64,000 nucleotides of DNA from Cryptomeria japonica (lineage: Eukaryota > Streptophyta > Pinopsida > Cupressales > Cupressaceae), in contig NC_081415.1 in NCBI RefSeq assembly GCF_030272615.1, positions 234,803,303-234,867,302 on the forward strand, given 5' to 3'. Position numbers and translations under genes: made by a program. The notes beneath the pieces were generated by a model, which was not told the origin of the DNA, ran no database searches, and saw nothing but the letters and a program-made list of their open reading frames with translations. Shown here piece by piece: positions 9,428-19,211 of the stretch; within the stretch, counting starts at the first letter, position 1; every line of letters begins with the position of its first letter.

Positions 9428-10589
9428 TGTAATGTTGGAAAAAGGTGAATGATGGAGATATCGAGAGGAAAGATTTTCTTCCCTCCGAGGAGAGATAAAA
9501 GTTTCACTTTAGATTCTCTTCAAACACATTTTTCGCATTACATTAGAAGAGGGAAGAAGATACACTAGATTCGACCTCTAGAGAAAGAGATTGAATTCTG
9601 AGCGATGATATGTGAATCCCCTCTTCTGAGATTGAGATTTGAATTGATTGAATTGTGTACTTATGATCAAGTGTAAAAGTGACAAAGATATGATTATACC
9701 TCAAGATAGAAGCATAGGATGAAGTTGTGCACCTAGATCTAGTAATAATCTGTCGAAACGAAGTTGCCCTGTGATTTTGGGAAAAAGTTGTCTAGACCGT
9801 GGCGGGAATGTACACGGTCCTTCGAAAAATCCACGAAATAAAAAGGGTTTTTCCGCCTCTGTAAATGGAGCCTGAATCTGAAAGTACAGTTGCATACCTA
9901 CAACCTACACACATAAAAGAGAGGGAAAGGTGTTGGGATTGGAGGTTTGCCTTCAGGCCAAACCCCAGTTTTGGAATTAACCAAATGATGAAAGAAAGTA
10001 CTTGCAAGTAAATGTAAATGAAGGACTGAAATGTAAATCACCTCAAGGGATTTTTTGATAGAAATGTTGATAGAATTGCTTGTGCGGAATTGAATGTTGG
10101 AATGAATCTCCTCTTTAATGGTTGAATCCTTAACTTGAATGCAACACTTAGCCTTGAAAGGAGACTTGAGAATGCTCAATGCTAGAAAAGAATTCTTGAA
10201 TGCTCTTGAATACTTGAATGTGTTATCTCATGTATCTGTGTTATGCCAAAATGGAAGGGGAAATGCGACTTAAATACTTGTCAATTAGGGCTAATTGAAT
10301 AATTTTCCATCGTAGGCCAACACTGGGGGAGTTTTCCCACTCAATGTGCAACCTCCAAAGCACATTTGAAAAGGGTCCTACCCCAAAATGGAGTAGGAGT
10401 GCCATGCTCTTGTCCTGCCCTTTTTTGCAGGACAAGATGCAGTCCAGGCAATGTGGAGGGCAAGCAAGGTGTAGTTCTTAGGTGTCAAGCAAGTCTCTAG
10501 TCTCCGATCTAGCTTAGTGATTTGAATCATATGCGTGAAGACCCTAATGTGGTCAAGAATTGCAAGGGTCGCAATTTCATGACACTACA
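9428..10589 (-). repeat. 5' LTR of the gypsy-type element (1162 bp)
   Basis: On the minus strand it begins TGTAGTGTCATG at 10589 and ends CCAACATTACA at 9428, giving TG...CA ends. It matches the split copy at the left edge of the element. An AAGTATTTAAGTCGC sequence (minus strand, near 10270) could be its TATA region. It holds about 626 bp (9791-10416) that the other copy lacks. The segment 10501-10520 shows the empty TRIM target site. Confidence 0.8.
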
Positions 10590-10640
10590 AATTGATCCAA
10601 TGCAAACAATTTGGCTCTAGCATTCTAAAAATGCATTTTC

Positions 10641-10721
10641 ATTTGGCTAGTGCCAAGTAATTATGCATTTTCATTTTGTGCATTTTTATTTGGTGTTGGC
10701 CAAATTTGGCACTAGCCAAAT
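10641..10721. repeat. Perfect 16-bp inverted repeat
   Basis: ATTTGGCTAGTGCCAA (10641-10656) is the exact reverse complement of TTGGCACTAGCCAAAT (10706-10721). The loop is 49 bp and itself contains two TGCATTTT repeats. Confidence 0.85.
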
Positions 10722-11182
10722 TATTTGTGTAGATGTCCATTTTTGTCCACTTAAATGAATATTCAAAATTTATTTGGTTATTTAACAATCGTTCAACTAT
10801 TAATTAAATTATCATTTAATTAATTCACCCTAGCTATGTTCTTCTATTAATTAAATAAATTATTTGATTTATTTGATTTAATCCACTTAACCATATTCCG
10901 ACAATTAATTAAATAAATAAAACATATTTATTTAACTAATCCCCCTCTCAAATTTAAATAAATTAACATTTATTTAATCCTATCTCTCACATTTAAATAA
11001 ATAAATAAATAAATAAATATTTAAATTCCTAAATTCCTCAACCATTTGCACTTTCTAAGAAAATGCAAGTTGCAAGTTAACCATCCTTCTAATCATGTCT
11101 AAACCCCTATTATTAGCCTAATCACCCTTTAATGGTTTGTACATTCCTAAACCAAAGTTTAACCCAAAACCCATCAACTCAA

Positions 11183-11545
11183 GCCTTTAACGACTTCCTT
11201 CAAAGTCTTCAAGCCTTTAATGGTTTCCTTCTAGAGTCTTCAAGCCTTTAATGACCTCCTTTAAAGTCATTAAGCCTTTAATGGTTTCCTTCTAAAGTCT
11301 TCTTAAGCCTTTAATGGCTTCCTTTAAAGTCTTCAAGCCTTTAATGGTTTCCTTCTAGAGTCTTCAAGCCTTTAATGGATTCCTTTAGTGTCTTCAAACC
11401 TTTAAAGGTTTTCTTTTAAAGTCTTATTTAGCCTTTAATGGCTTCCTTCAAAGTCTTCAAGCCTTTAATAGCTTCCTTCTAGAGTCCTCTTAAGCCTTTA
11501 ATGGTTTCCTTCAAGTCTTCAAGCATTTAATGCTTTGTCTCCTTC
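11183..11545. repeat. Minisatellite, about 12 units of 30-36 bp
   Basis: Units read AAGCCTTTAATGG, then a TTCCTT segment, then AAAGTCTTC, with small length and base variation. The units are imperfect and continuous with no spacers, so this is not a CRISPR array. Confidence 0.85.
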
Positions 11546-11687
11546 TCCTCTTAAGCCTTCCCTTTTTGAAACTTGTCAACATGTGATTGGCTTGAAGGAG
11601 ATCGCATGGATTGATGATCAACACTTCCTCAATAAATCCTAACCCTTCAATCAACTCAATCTCAACCCTTCATTTGCCCATTTTCTC

Positions 11688-11695
11688 TATAAATA
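11688..11695 (+). promoter_or_regulatory. TATA box of LTR-like region
   Basis: TATAAATA stands in CTCTATAAATAGAGCTC, a strong plant TATA context. It lies downstream of the minisatellite, as an enhancer-like repeat block often sits in retroelement U3. Confidence 0.5.
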
Positions 11696-12000
11696 GAGCT
11701 CATTCCTTTATTGTTGAGGGACACACACCACAAGAGTTATTCAAATGCATTGTTACTTTGCTTAGAATTTCAGGGTTTTGTAGGAATGATTTGTATTATG
11801 CTTCATCTCTTCCACTAGTTGGAATTTCTATTTGACATTAATACTTCATTTGCATCCTCATTCAACACTTCACATAATCAACCATCTCCCATCCTCCATT
11901 TGATATCCCTTTGTGCTAGTTCTCAAGTTAAGGGCATACTTCACATAGCTGCAGTGTCTTGGAGAGGAGGAGGACAAGGAAGAGTCGTGACATAGGGAGC

Positions 12001-13150
12001 ATCATGACAGAGTAGTATTCATGTTTGTTTTTTTATCTCCTAACTAGCTTCATGTGCTAATCTCTTTGATAATGCTTTGAATGTATTTATCTTCATGCAA
12101 ATATATTTTAAAATATCACAATGACATTGAGCTCTCTCTCAACTATCTAACCATGTATATTTTTTCACATTTGATTATGTTAAGGTTTTCATCTTTAATT
12201 TATTTTGTTAATGTGTTTATTTTTTGTCAAAAACCAACATGTGGTATTTTGGGTATAGTTTTTACTCATTCATCGTATTTTGAAATAAATTGGATTTTTA
12301 GAAACTAGACTCCATTCTACATGAATTGAAAAAAAAACGATTTATGGTTAGTTTTCAAAAGTTCAATGGGTGGGGGAGGGGGGGTGGCATGCTCAAATTT
12401 TGGTTTTCTAGGATGTATCCACTTTGAGAATTAGTAAAAAATCATATGTTCATTAAAAATTAGCTAAAAATCTAGCATAAACTACATGGTGTTAGCTAAT
12501 TTCTCGCCGAAGCGGTTTTTGAAATTCTAGAAAAAAGGTTAACATTTTAGGGGGAGCACGCACGCTATATTATTATTTTTTAGAAAAAATTGGACCACTT
12601 TGTATGCTTCCCCTTTTTGAAACCCTTAATCTTCATCATTTTCAAAGAAAAAATAGTAGTTTAGAAAGTAGATTTGAATCACTAAAAATCTTGTTCTTAT
12701 TGTACAATCTAAATTTTTTTAGCATAACTATCTTCATTTTCTAGTCACAGATTGGACTTTGTTGATTGTCGAAAAAAAGTAGTATCTTAAGAGCCACTTT
12801 CGGTCCCCCATCTTCGTGCACTTACCTAATAGACCTTAGAAACCTAACGTATAAAATTTCAAACAATAACACATATGTTAGACAATCATTGGGAGCAATT
12901 AGTACTAGAACATAATAATAACATTAAGAGAGCTACCAAACATATTTGACTTTGTGTTTCAAAAATCCTCGATGCTTTGTTATGGCATGACATAAGTAAT
13001 TAAAATTACTACAAACTCCTTGATATCTTGACATCAATGATAACACTAACAACATCTTTGATGTACACCTTTAACATCAATGACAACACAATGCTCTACA
13101 CAAAATCCTCTCAGCTAACAATGTTTACATCTCTTTGTATTGGCTTTCCT
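12001..13150. other. Gene-free AT-rich stretch
   Basis: Only short ORFs without recognisable similarity are present. There are poly-T and poly-A runs and one G-rich run near 12370. I see no repeat ends or RNA gene. Confidence 0.5.
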
Positions 13151-13164
13151 CTTAAAATTTATAA

Positions 13165-13230
13165 TTTATTGACATAGTTGATAATGATCTTTCACTGGGC
13201 TGATTGGGGAAATAAGAAATGGGTTCGTAC
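13165..13230 (+). pseudogene. LINE reverse-transcriptase C-terminal relic, left part
   Basis: The plus strand reads FHWADWGNKKWVRT, resembling the W...K..V.W segment before the zinc region in plant LINE ORF2. It stops exactly where the 13231-19211 element begins and resumes at 19212 after one copy of the target duplication is removed. Confidence 0.5.
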
Positions 13231-14419
13231 TATTAGGTCCAACTAGGAAAGCTAATGTACTGAGAGGGGAGGGGTGAATCAGTACTTCAAAACTTTTATT
13301 CAACAACAACTTTATTGTTAAACATAAACTGAATACTGCTGATCTCATAATACTTAATGCTAAAACATAATCATAGAAATAACATTCATACAAATTTCAC
13401 TCCATAACAAAATGATTTTGGTTACACAAAAACTTTTGGTTAGAGAGAAAAATTGCGGTGGGGATGGCACCCACAGCTTCACTACTGCAATAATCAAGAT
13501 TGTTCAGTTAGAGCTACATGTTTTGCTATTTCTGATAGCTTACCCTATTAGGAGTACAAAGATCTTTAGATCTACCTTGCTAAAGAATTTTACAAACACT
13601 TTTACAAAATGTTGTACCCAGTTAAAGGATTTACAATTTATAGACTTTGTTAGAGTCTTTTACCCTATTAAAGGTTTCTAACTCAACTCAAAATTATTCA
13701 ATCAAAATCTTTACAAAATATCTGCAACTTTACATCTAAAATGTTATATCACACTCTATGTGCTCAATATGAAATTACCTTGCTCATAGCATACCTCGAT
13801 AATTGATAAGTAAACTCGGTGACCACTTCTGTAACCTCTGTCACTTAAACTGTTCTTTGAAAAAACCTTCTCAATGACCTCTGAATATCTCTGTTAATCT
13901 TCACATCTTATCTTTTCTCAAGATTTTCATATTCAACTCATCATTTTTCCCTCTTTCTTTTAGATACTCAAATCATTTTGTATATATAGATCTTTAAGAC
14001 GGTGATCCATTCATGCATCGATCATACAAACATGTTTTATCGAATGAATAAACATAGAAATTATTTCATCGAATAAACTCCCTCAAAATCATACAAAATC
14101 CTTAAATGCAATTTCCTATGTAATAACGGCTCCATGATCTTGAATCTTGTAACACGTTTCACATGTGTGTCCAGGTTCATTGAATCTAGTAACATGTTTT
14201 CACTCGGTTCAGATTGACTTGATATACCTTCTTTGCTGCTTGGTAGACATAGAACTTTACTCGATAGACAACTTGGTGTGTCTCATCTCGGTGACTAGCC
14301 TTTCTCTGTAACCGACACCTTAGTAATTACCGACTGGACATTTTGGTGGTATTAACCGACTAGAGTATATAGGATGACTTTGGGCATACAACTAATGACA
14401 ACTTTAGTAAATAGCAACA
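13231..14419 (-). repeat. LARD 3' LTR (1189 bp)
   Basis: It matches 18025-19211 along its length. Its outer end reads TA rather than TG on the plus strand (minus: ...CTAATA), consistent with one transition. It carries a TATATATA box near 13980 read on the minus strand, and three ACCGAC motifs at 14311, 14329 and 14355. Confidence 0.85.
13257..13285 (-). other. LTR hairpin GTACTGA/TCAGTAC (3' LTR copy)
   Basis: GTACTGA at 13257-13263 pairs with TCAGTAC at 13279-13285 around a 15-base GAGGGGAGGGGTGAA loop. In the RNA the loop is C-rich. It lies about 30-55 bases inside the LTR's downstream end. Confidence 0.7.
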
Positions 14420-14431
14420 ATCTCCCCTTTT
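14420..14431 (-). other. LARD polypurine tract
   Basis: On the minus strand AAAAGGGGAGAT directly precedes the TGTTGCTATT start of the 3' LTR. Confidence 0.75.
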
Positions 14432-14700
14432 GACATTAGTTTGGTATGTTTGACAGAAACTCCTTTCAAAGTCATAATACAAAATCTATATACTTACAAA
14501 ATAAACTGAAATAACAGTATATACATTTGTTCAAATATATACTCAATTACATACTCCTCTTATCAATATGATGAACAACTTGATGATATATACTCTGTAT
14601 TTCATGCTCCTGATGTACTATGCTCCCCCTGTCAATTTCAATTGTACACTCGGATACTCTGTATACTCGGTACACTCCCCCTTTTTGACAAACATCAAAA

Positions 14701-16140
14701 CTAGTTACCATTTGGTGGGGGCAACTTATCAAAAATAGATTTATACTTTGTACGAGCATCTTTGAGAGGGGTGGTAAGTGCATCCTTGACACTTTCCATT
14801 AGTGAATTTTGAGTTGTAATATCAGTTAAGAGTGAGATCAAACCATCTAAAGTGCTTCCCTTGGCTTGAGTGGACAATTGGGTAGCTCGGTTGATCTGCT
14901 CTTGAACTGATGATAAATGGGGAATAAATAATGTCTGAAGAGTCATGATACCCATCCTTATTTTGTGCTCTTCATTCCGAAGTTCTAATTGTTGAGCCAT
15001 AAGAGTTTGTAGCTTTGTATAAAAATTCTGAATAGAATTTGGCTCAGTAGTCAATTTATTTGAGAGATTGGTAATCTCTTTTTCAATGACTTCGGTCTTA
15101 TTCTTGAAATCTTTGATAAATAATGAAAATGTACATAACTTCTAAAATAAATAAATAATATGCTTGAGTTGAGGGGACAACTCAGCAATGAATCCAATAA
15201 GCTTAGTTTTACCTATATCAATTGCTTTCTGCACTTCTTCAATCATCTTGGCAATTAGCTCTTTTTCTTTCAATTTGCTAAGGTATTCTGATGCTTCTAC
15301 TCCTGACGCTTCCAATTGGGTGAGTAGATCATCCAGTTGCATATGGATGGCAACATCTTTATTTACAGTAGCTTTAGGTAGCATGTCCGTCAATAATGCT
15401 TTAACCTTCTGAAGTACTCGGTTCTTCTTTTGTATAGCTATATGTTTTTCCTGCTCTGCTTTGGCTTTACAAAGCTCACCGAATTCTATCAGTGCTTGCC
15501 CTTTTAGTTTCGCAATGTCAACATTCAGCAACACAATAGGTTTTGACAGATCTATCTTGAAACTGTGCTTCTTTGCCTTCTTCTCCTTTGATGATGATGC
15601 CTTCTCCGGTTGAATGAGGACAATGGCTTTGGAGGCTTGTCCCTCCTCGGTAAGTTGCTCGGTGGAGGCAACACTTTTGTCGGTTCCCGTAGCCTTTGTT
15701 CTATCCTTCAGTGTCTCCTTTCTTGGGGTCTTAGTGGCAATAGTTTCAGTGGTTGAAGGTGCTTGGGAAGTTTTCTCGTTGGTGGCCTGAGAGGTGGATT
15801 CACCTTGTGTAGCCTTTTGACCCTCTTTACCTTGATCTGTGTTCTATGGTTTCTCGGTTGAAACTTGTTGGGTTACTGGAGAATAGGACTTAACTTGTTC
15901 CAAAACTGAGTCACTTGATACCAGTTTGGCATAGGCATTCCCTTCTATCATTGCTTCTTCATGTGCCTCAGTATCCATGGCATCCTCATCGAACTGAATA
16001 GTTGAAGCAGGGTCTGGCTCGGTGATATCAACTATCTCCACTTCACCTTGAGGTTCTTCAGTCTGAATTCTGAGTATTTCTTGCCATTTTTCTTTAGTTT
16101 CATTCTCTACTTCAAGATAAAGGCCATTCATCATTTTCAA
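14701..16140 (-). pseudogene. LARD coiled-coil protein, C-terminal two-fifths (decayed)
   Basis: One minus-strand frame runs about 480 codons here with in-frame stops, including 15844-15846 and 15142-15144. The first part is acidic (repeated E, D and DITEPD-like stretches). A K/T/S/E-rich linker follows (KEKKAKKHSF type). Then comes a long helical stretch rich in L, K, E and Q that looks coiled-coil, such as YLSKLKEKELIAKMIEEVQK. The last piece ends with KSIFDKLPPPNGN. I recognise no enzyme motif. The frame follows 16641-17177 and 17318-17962 on the same strand, and together they suggest one original protein of about 1000 residues. Confidence 0.6.
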
Positions 16141-16640
16141 GGCCCTTCGCTTTACTTGAAAATTTGTCTGTTAGTTTTTCAAATGACCTTTTATATCATC
16201 TACCGACATATCTGGAAAGATATGTACCAAAACTCTTTATCTAATCTTCTTCTCCGAGTCCATAGCATATTTCCATCTATTGTCAATATGAGAGTACAAT
16301 GCTTTTGGAAGAAAATCAGTTACTTCCAATGGAACTACTCAGAACTTGAGAAGTGTACACACTATTGACTCTTCTATTTGCCTCTTTTCTTCTTCTGTTA
16401 TGGAGTCATACTTTACATTATCTAAATGACCCAAATCCACCATATTGTTTTAAACTTGCACAAAAATTATCAACACTGTGTACATCTTCCTTAGTGCTTT
16501 TTACAATCTAAAATTTATTTGCATCTTCAGACTCTGTGTCACTTTCCAAAATTAGTTTTTTTTTCTTCTTTCTATAAGTTTTTGTAACCTTAAGCATTTC
16601 AACATTTTTCTGCCTCTTACTGGGTGACACAACAGATAAT

Positions 16641-17177
16641 CTAGTGATCGGTCGCTTTACTGGCGGGGTCGGTGATATCTTGGTTGTATCCTATTTTTTC
16701 CTTTTCAAAATTTTTGCCTTTTGGCAGCTCGCTGCTTAGAGTAATTGCTGCTTCTTGAGCTTTAGATTCTTCCTCGATTGAAAGTTGATCACTCTTGGTA
16801 GGAGTGGAGGTAGAACCTTCTCCAAAATTTTTAGTTAAATCCTTTATCATTTTGGTGGCTTTTCTAGTAGCCTTAGGTACTACAATGCTCATTTTTACTT
16901 TTTCTTTTACCTCTTCATAGGTGCCATACCTAATCTCGGTAGAGTGCCTTGGAAGTGCTAAGAAGGCATCTATCTGCTGTTGAGCAATGTCAAAATCAAT
17001 CTCATAACCCATAGGAGGTAAAGATTGAGTCCTGGGCTCTACTGCATTAGCATAACAGTAGTCAGTATCCAACTCAAAACAAATGGTATCCTTATACTTT
17101 TCCACTAGCTGAGGTGGGATCATGTACCTGCTATGCATCTTTTTCTGAAAACTGTTAAAGTAATCATCCATTATCAC
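16641..17177 (-). pseudogene. LARD internal protein, middle segment
   Basis: A 178-codon frame starts MIMDDYFNSFQKKMHSRYMI. Its first 80 residues look globular (PPQLVEKYKDTICFELDTDYCY, then PMGYEIDFDIAQQQIDAFL). A basic and serine/threonine-rich tail follows. I recognise no known domain. It is out of frame with the neighbours on both sides, implying frameshifts. Confidence 0.5.
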
Positions 17178-17317
17178 ATTGAAATTATCACCTAGCTGAT
17201 TGATGAAATCATTTATCTGATGGGTGATTGGTCGGTGTAGATCCCAATCAATGTTACCGACTAAAGGAAAGAATTTCTAAAAATAGAAGAACATACACAC
17301 TAAGAGTGACCCAAACT

Positions 17318-17962
17318 TTAGTGTGTTAGCAGTATTAGTCTTCTTTGGATTCCATATTGTGTTGATATTTTCAAAAATATTCTTGATGCTTCATAACTTT
17401 TCTTCAGTGTTTCTTTAGACTTCTTTTCTTCTTCTAGTTCATCGGTCAATCTTGATAATTCAAGTTTCAATGCTTGGTTCTCATTTTCTTTTAGAGTTGT
17501 TTCATGATGTGCATAACCCAATTGATCAAACAGATTATGTTGAACTCCCGTCATCCTTGATATTTCATCATTCTTTTCAGACACGATTGTTTCTAGCTGT
17601 TGTTTTTCTCTTTCTACATTTCGAATATTATCTTCAGTTTTTCTCAATGCATCAAGATTTTCAGTCATTTGTGTGCTGAAATACTCATGTTCCCTTTTCA
17701 TTGCTTTTAGTTGTTCATTCAATGCTTTGTTCTTTTCTTTCAGTTCTACAATCATTTCTTCAAACTCTTCTGATATGTTGTTCTCAGATGATGTCTCAAT
17801 TTGTTCCACCAATTCTTGTGAATCCTGTAAATCATCAGACAACCTTCTTCTGACTTTCAGTGATCTTTGCATTTGTCTCTGCATATCTGCAATCACTTGA
17901 TTAACTTGATCTAATTCTTCTTGAAGATTCACAATTCTGTGAGATTGTTTGTAGCCTTCCAT
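17318..17962 (-). pseudogene. LARD internal protein, N-terminal coiled coil
   Basis: The first methionine after the primer site gives MEGYKQSHRIVNLQEELDQV and a 214-residue product. Heptad-like patterns run through nearly its whole length (ADMQRQMQRSLKVRRRL, VELKEKNKALNEQLKAMK, DELEEEKKSKETLKK). It would form a long parallel coiled coil, resembling structural filament or myosin-tail-like proteins only in composition. A longer ORF reading back into the LTR and primer site is an artefact. It begins about 50 bases downstream of the PBS, where a gag start would normally be. Confidence 0.6.
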
Positions 17963-18010
17963 TGATAGGATCTTTTTCTTTAGGCTGTTAAACCCTTTAC
18001 CAAGAGTAGA

Positions 18011-18024
18011 GATCTGATACCAAT
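18011..18024 (-). other. LARD primer-binding site (initiator tRNA-Met type)
   Basis: On the minus strand ATTGGTATCAGATC follows the LTR end ...GGACCTAACA. TGGTATCAGA matches the plant initiator-Met complement. Confidence 0.8.
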
Positions 18025-19211
18025 TGTTAGGTCCAACTAGGAAAGCTAATGTACTGAGAGGGGAGGGGTGAATCAGTACTTCAAAACTTTTCTTCAACAA
18101 CAACTTTACTGTTAAACATAAATTGAATACTACTAATCTCATAATACTTAATGCTAAAACATAATCATAGAAATAACATTCATACAAATTTCACTCCATA
18201 ACAAAATGATTTTGGTTATGCAGAAACTCTTGGTTAGAGAGAAAAACTGCGGTGGGGATGGCACCCACAACTTCACTACTGCAATAATCAAGATTGCTCG
18301 GTTAGAGCTACATGTTTAGCTATTTTTGATAGCTTACCCTGTTAGGAGTACAAAGATCTTTAGATCTACCTTGCTAAAGGATTTTACAAACACTTTTACA
18401 AAAAGTTGTACCTGGTTAAAGGCTTTACAATTTATAGACTTTGTTAGAGTCGTTTACCTTGTTAAAGGTTTCTAACTCAACTCGAAATAATTCAATCAAA
18501 ATCTTTACAAAATATCTGCAACTTTACATCTGAAATGTTATAGCAAACTCTATGTGCTCAATATGAAATTACCTTGCTCATAGCATACCTCGGTAATTGA
18601 TAAGTCAACTCGGTGACCACTTTTGTAACCTCTGTCATTTAAACTGTTCTTTAAAAAACCTTCTCGATGACCTCTGAATATCTCTGTTAATCTTCACATC
18701 TTATCTTTTCTCAACATTTTCATATTCAACTCATCATTTTCCCTCTCTCTTTTAGATACTCAAATCATTCTGTATATATAGATCTTTGAGACGGTGATCC
18801 ATTCATGCATCGATCATACAAACATGTTTTATCGAATAAATAAACATAGAAATTATTTCATTGGATAAACTCCCTCAAAATCATACAAAATCCTTAAATG
18901 CAATTTCCTATGTAATAACGGTTCCATGTTCTCGAATCTTGTAACACGTTTCACATGTGTGTCCAAGTTCATTGAATTTGGTAACACGTTTTCACTCGGT
19001 TCAGATTGACTCGGTATACCTTCTTTGCTGCTCTATAGACATAGAACTTTACTCGCTAGACAGCTCAGTGTGTCTCATCTCGGTGACTAGCCTTTCTCTG
19101 TAACCGACACCTTAGTAATTACCAACTGGACATTTCGGTGGTATTAACCGACTAGAGTATATAGGATGACTTTGGACATACAACTAATGACAACTTTAGT
19201 AAATAGCAACA
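18025..19211 (-). repeat. LARD 5' LTR (1187 bp)
   Basis: It has TG...CA ends (plus strand TGTTAGGTCC...ATAGCAACA). It matches 13231-14419. The GTACTGA/TCAGTAC hairpin is at 18051-18079 and a TATATATA box lies near 18775 (minus-strand use). Confidence 0.85.
18051..18079 (-). other. LTR hairpin GTACTGA/TCAGTAC (5' LTR copy)
   Basis: The arms 18051-18057 and 18073-18079 are perfectly complementary around the G-rich loop. In the transcript this lies about 30 nucleotides upstream of the primer-binding site. Confidence 0.7.

Larger units (their letters stand above)
391..10589 (-). mobile_element. Ty3/gypsy-type LTR retrotransposon, gag-protease only, nested insertions
   Basis: Read on the minus strand, the element has a 5' LTR at 9428-10589 ending in TG...CA, a PBS-like site at 9409-9424, gag and protease relics from 8296 to about 4836, a polypurine tract at 2918-2933, and a 3' LTR interrupted by another element. 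No reverse transcriptase, RNase H or integrase motif is visible. Only about 780 bp of element DNA lies between the protease tail and the 3' LTR once the solo LTR is removed, so pol has been lost. A 5-bp target duplication is not evident: the flanks are aattg on the right and taaac on the left. The left border at 391 is therefore approximate. Confidence 0.75.
10590..12000 (+). repeat. LTR-like promoter region of another retroelement
   Basis: This gene-free region combines A/T-rich TTAATTAAATAAAT-type repeats, a minisatellite (11183-11545) and a clear TATA box (11688-11695). That layout is common in the U3 part of large plant gypsy LTRs. I could not define TG...CA borders, a PBS or a second copy, so the assignment is inference. 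The 74-codon ORF downstream of the TATA box has no recognisable domain. Confidence 0.4.
13231..19211 (-). mobile_element. Non-autonomous LTR retrotransposon (LARD-like) with coiled-coil ORF
   Basis: A complete 5981-bp structure lies on the minus strand. The 5' LTR is 18025-19211, the PBS ATTGGTATCAGATC follows immediately, the interior is 3.6 kb, the polypurine tract is AAAAGGGGAGAT, and the 3' LTR is 13231-14419. Target duplications are CGTAC (13226-13230) and TGTAC (19212-19216), one transition apart. The interior has no gag, protease, integrase, reverse transcriptase or RNase H signature. Instead it holds broken frames for a long charged coiled-coil protein. The LTRs are about 96-97% alike by eye, so the insertion is moderately old. 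Confidence 0.85.

Noticed and set aside
391-10589. A 5-bp target duplication for the gypsy element
   Set aside because: Flanks TAAAC and AATTG do not match. The left end is diverged, so no duplication is claimed.
11183-11545. Possible CRISPR-like repeat array
   Set aside because: Repeats are contiguous and imperfect without unique spacers, and the DNA is plant nuclear. It is a minisatellite.
17318-18187. 289-codon ORF including LTR and primer site
   Set aside because: The first 75 codons are LTR and PBS sequence read through; only the part from 17962 looks like protein.
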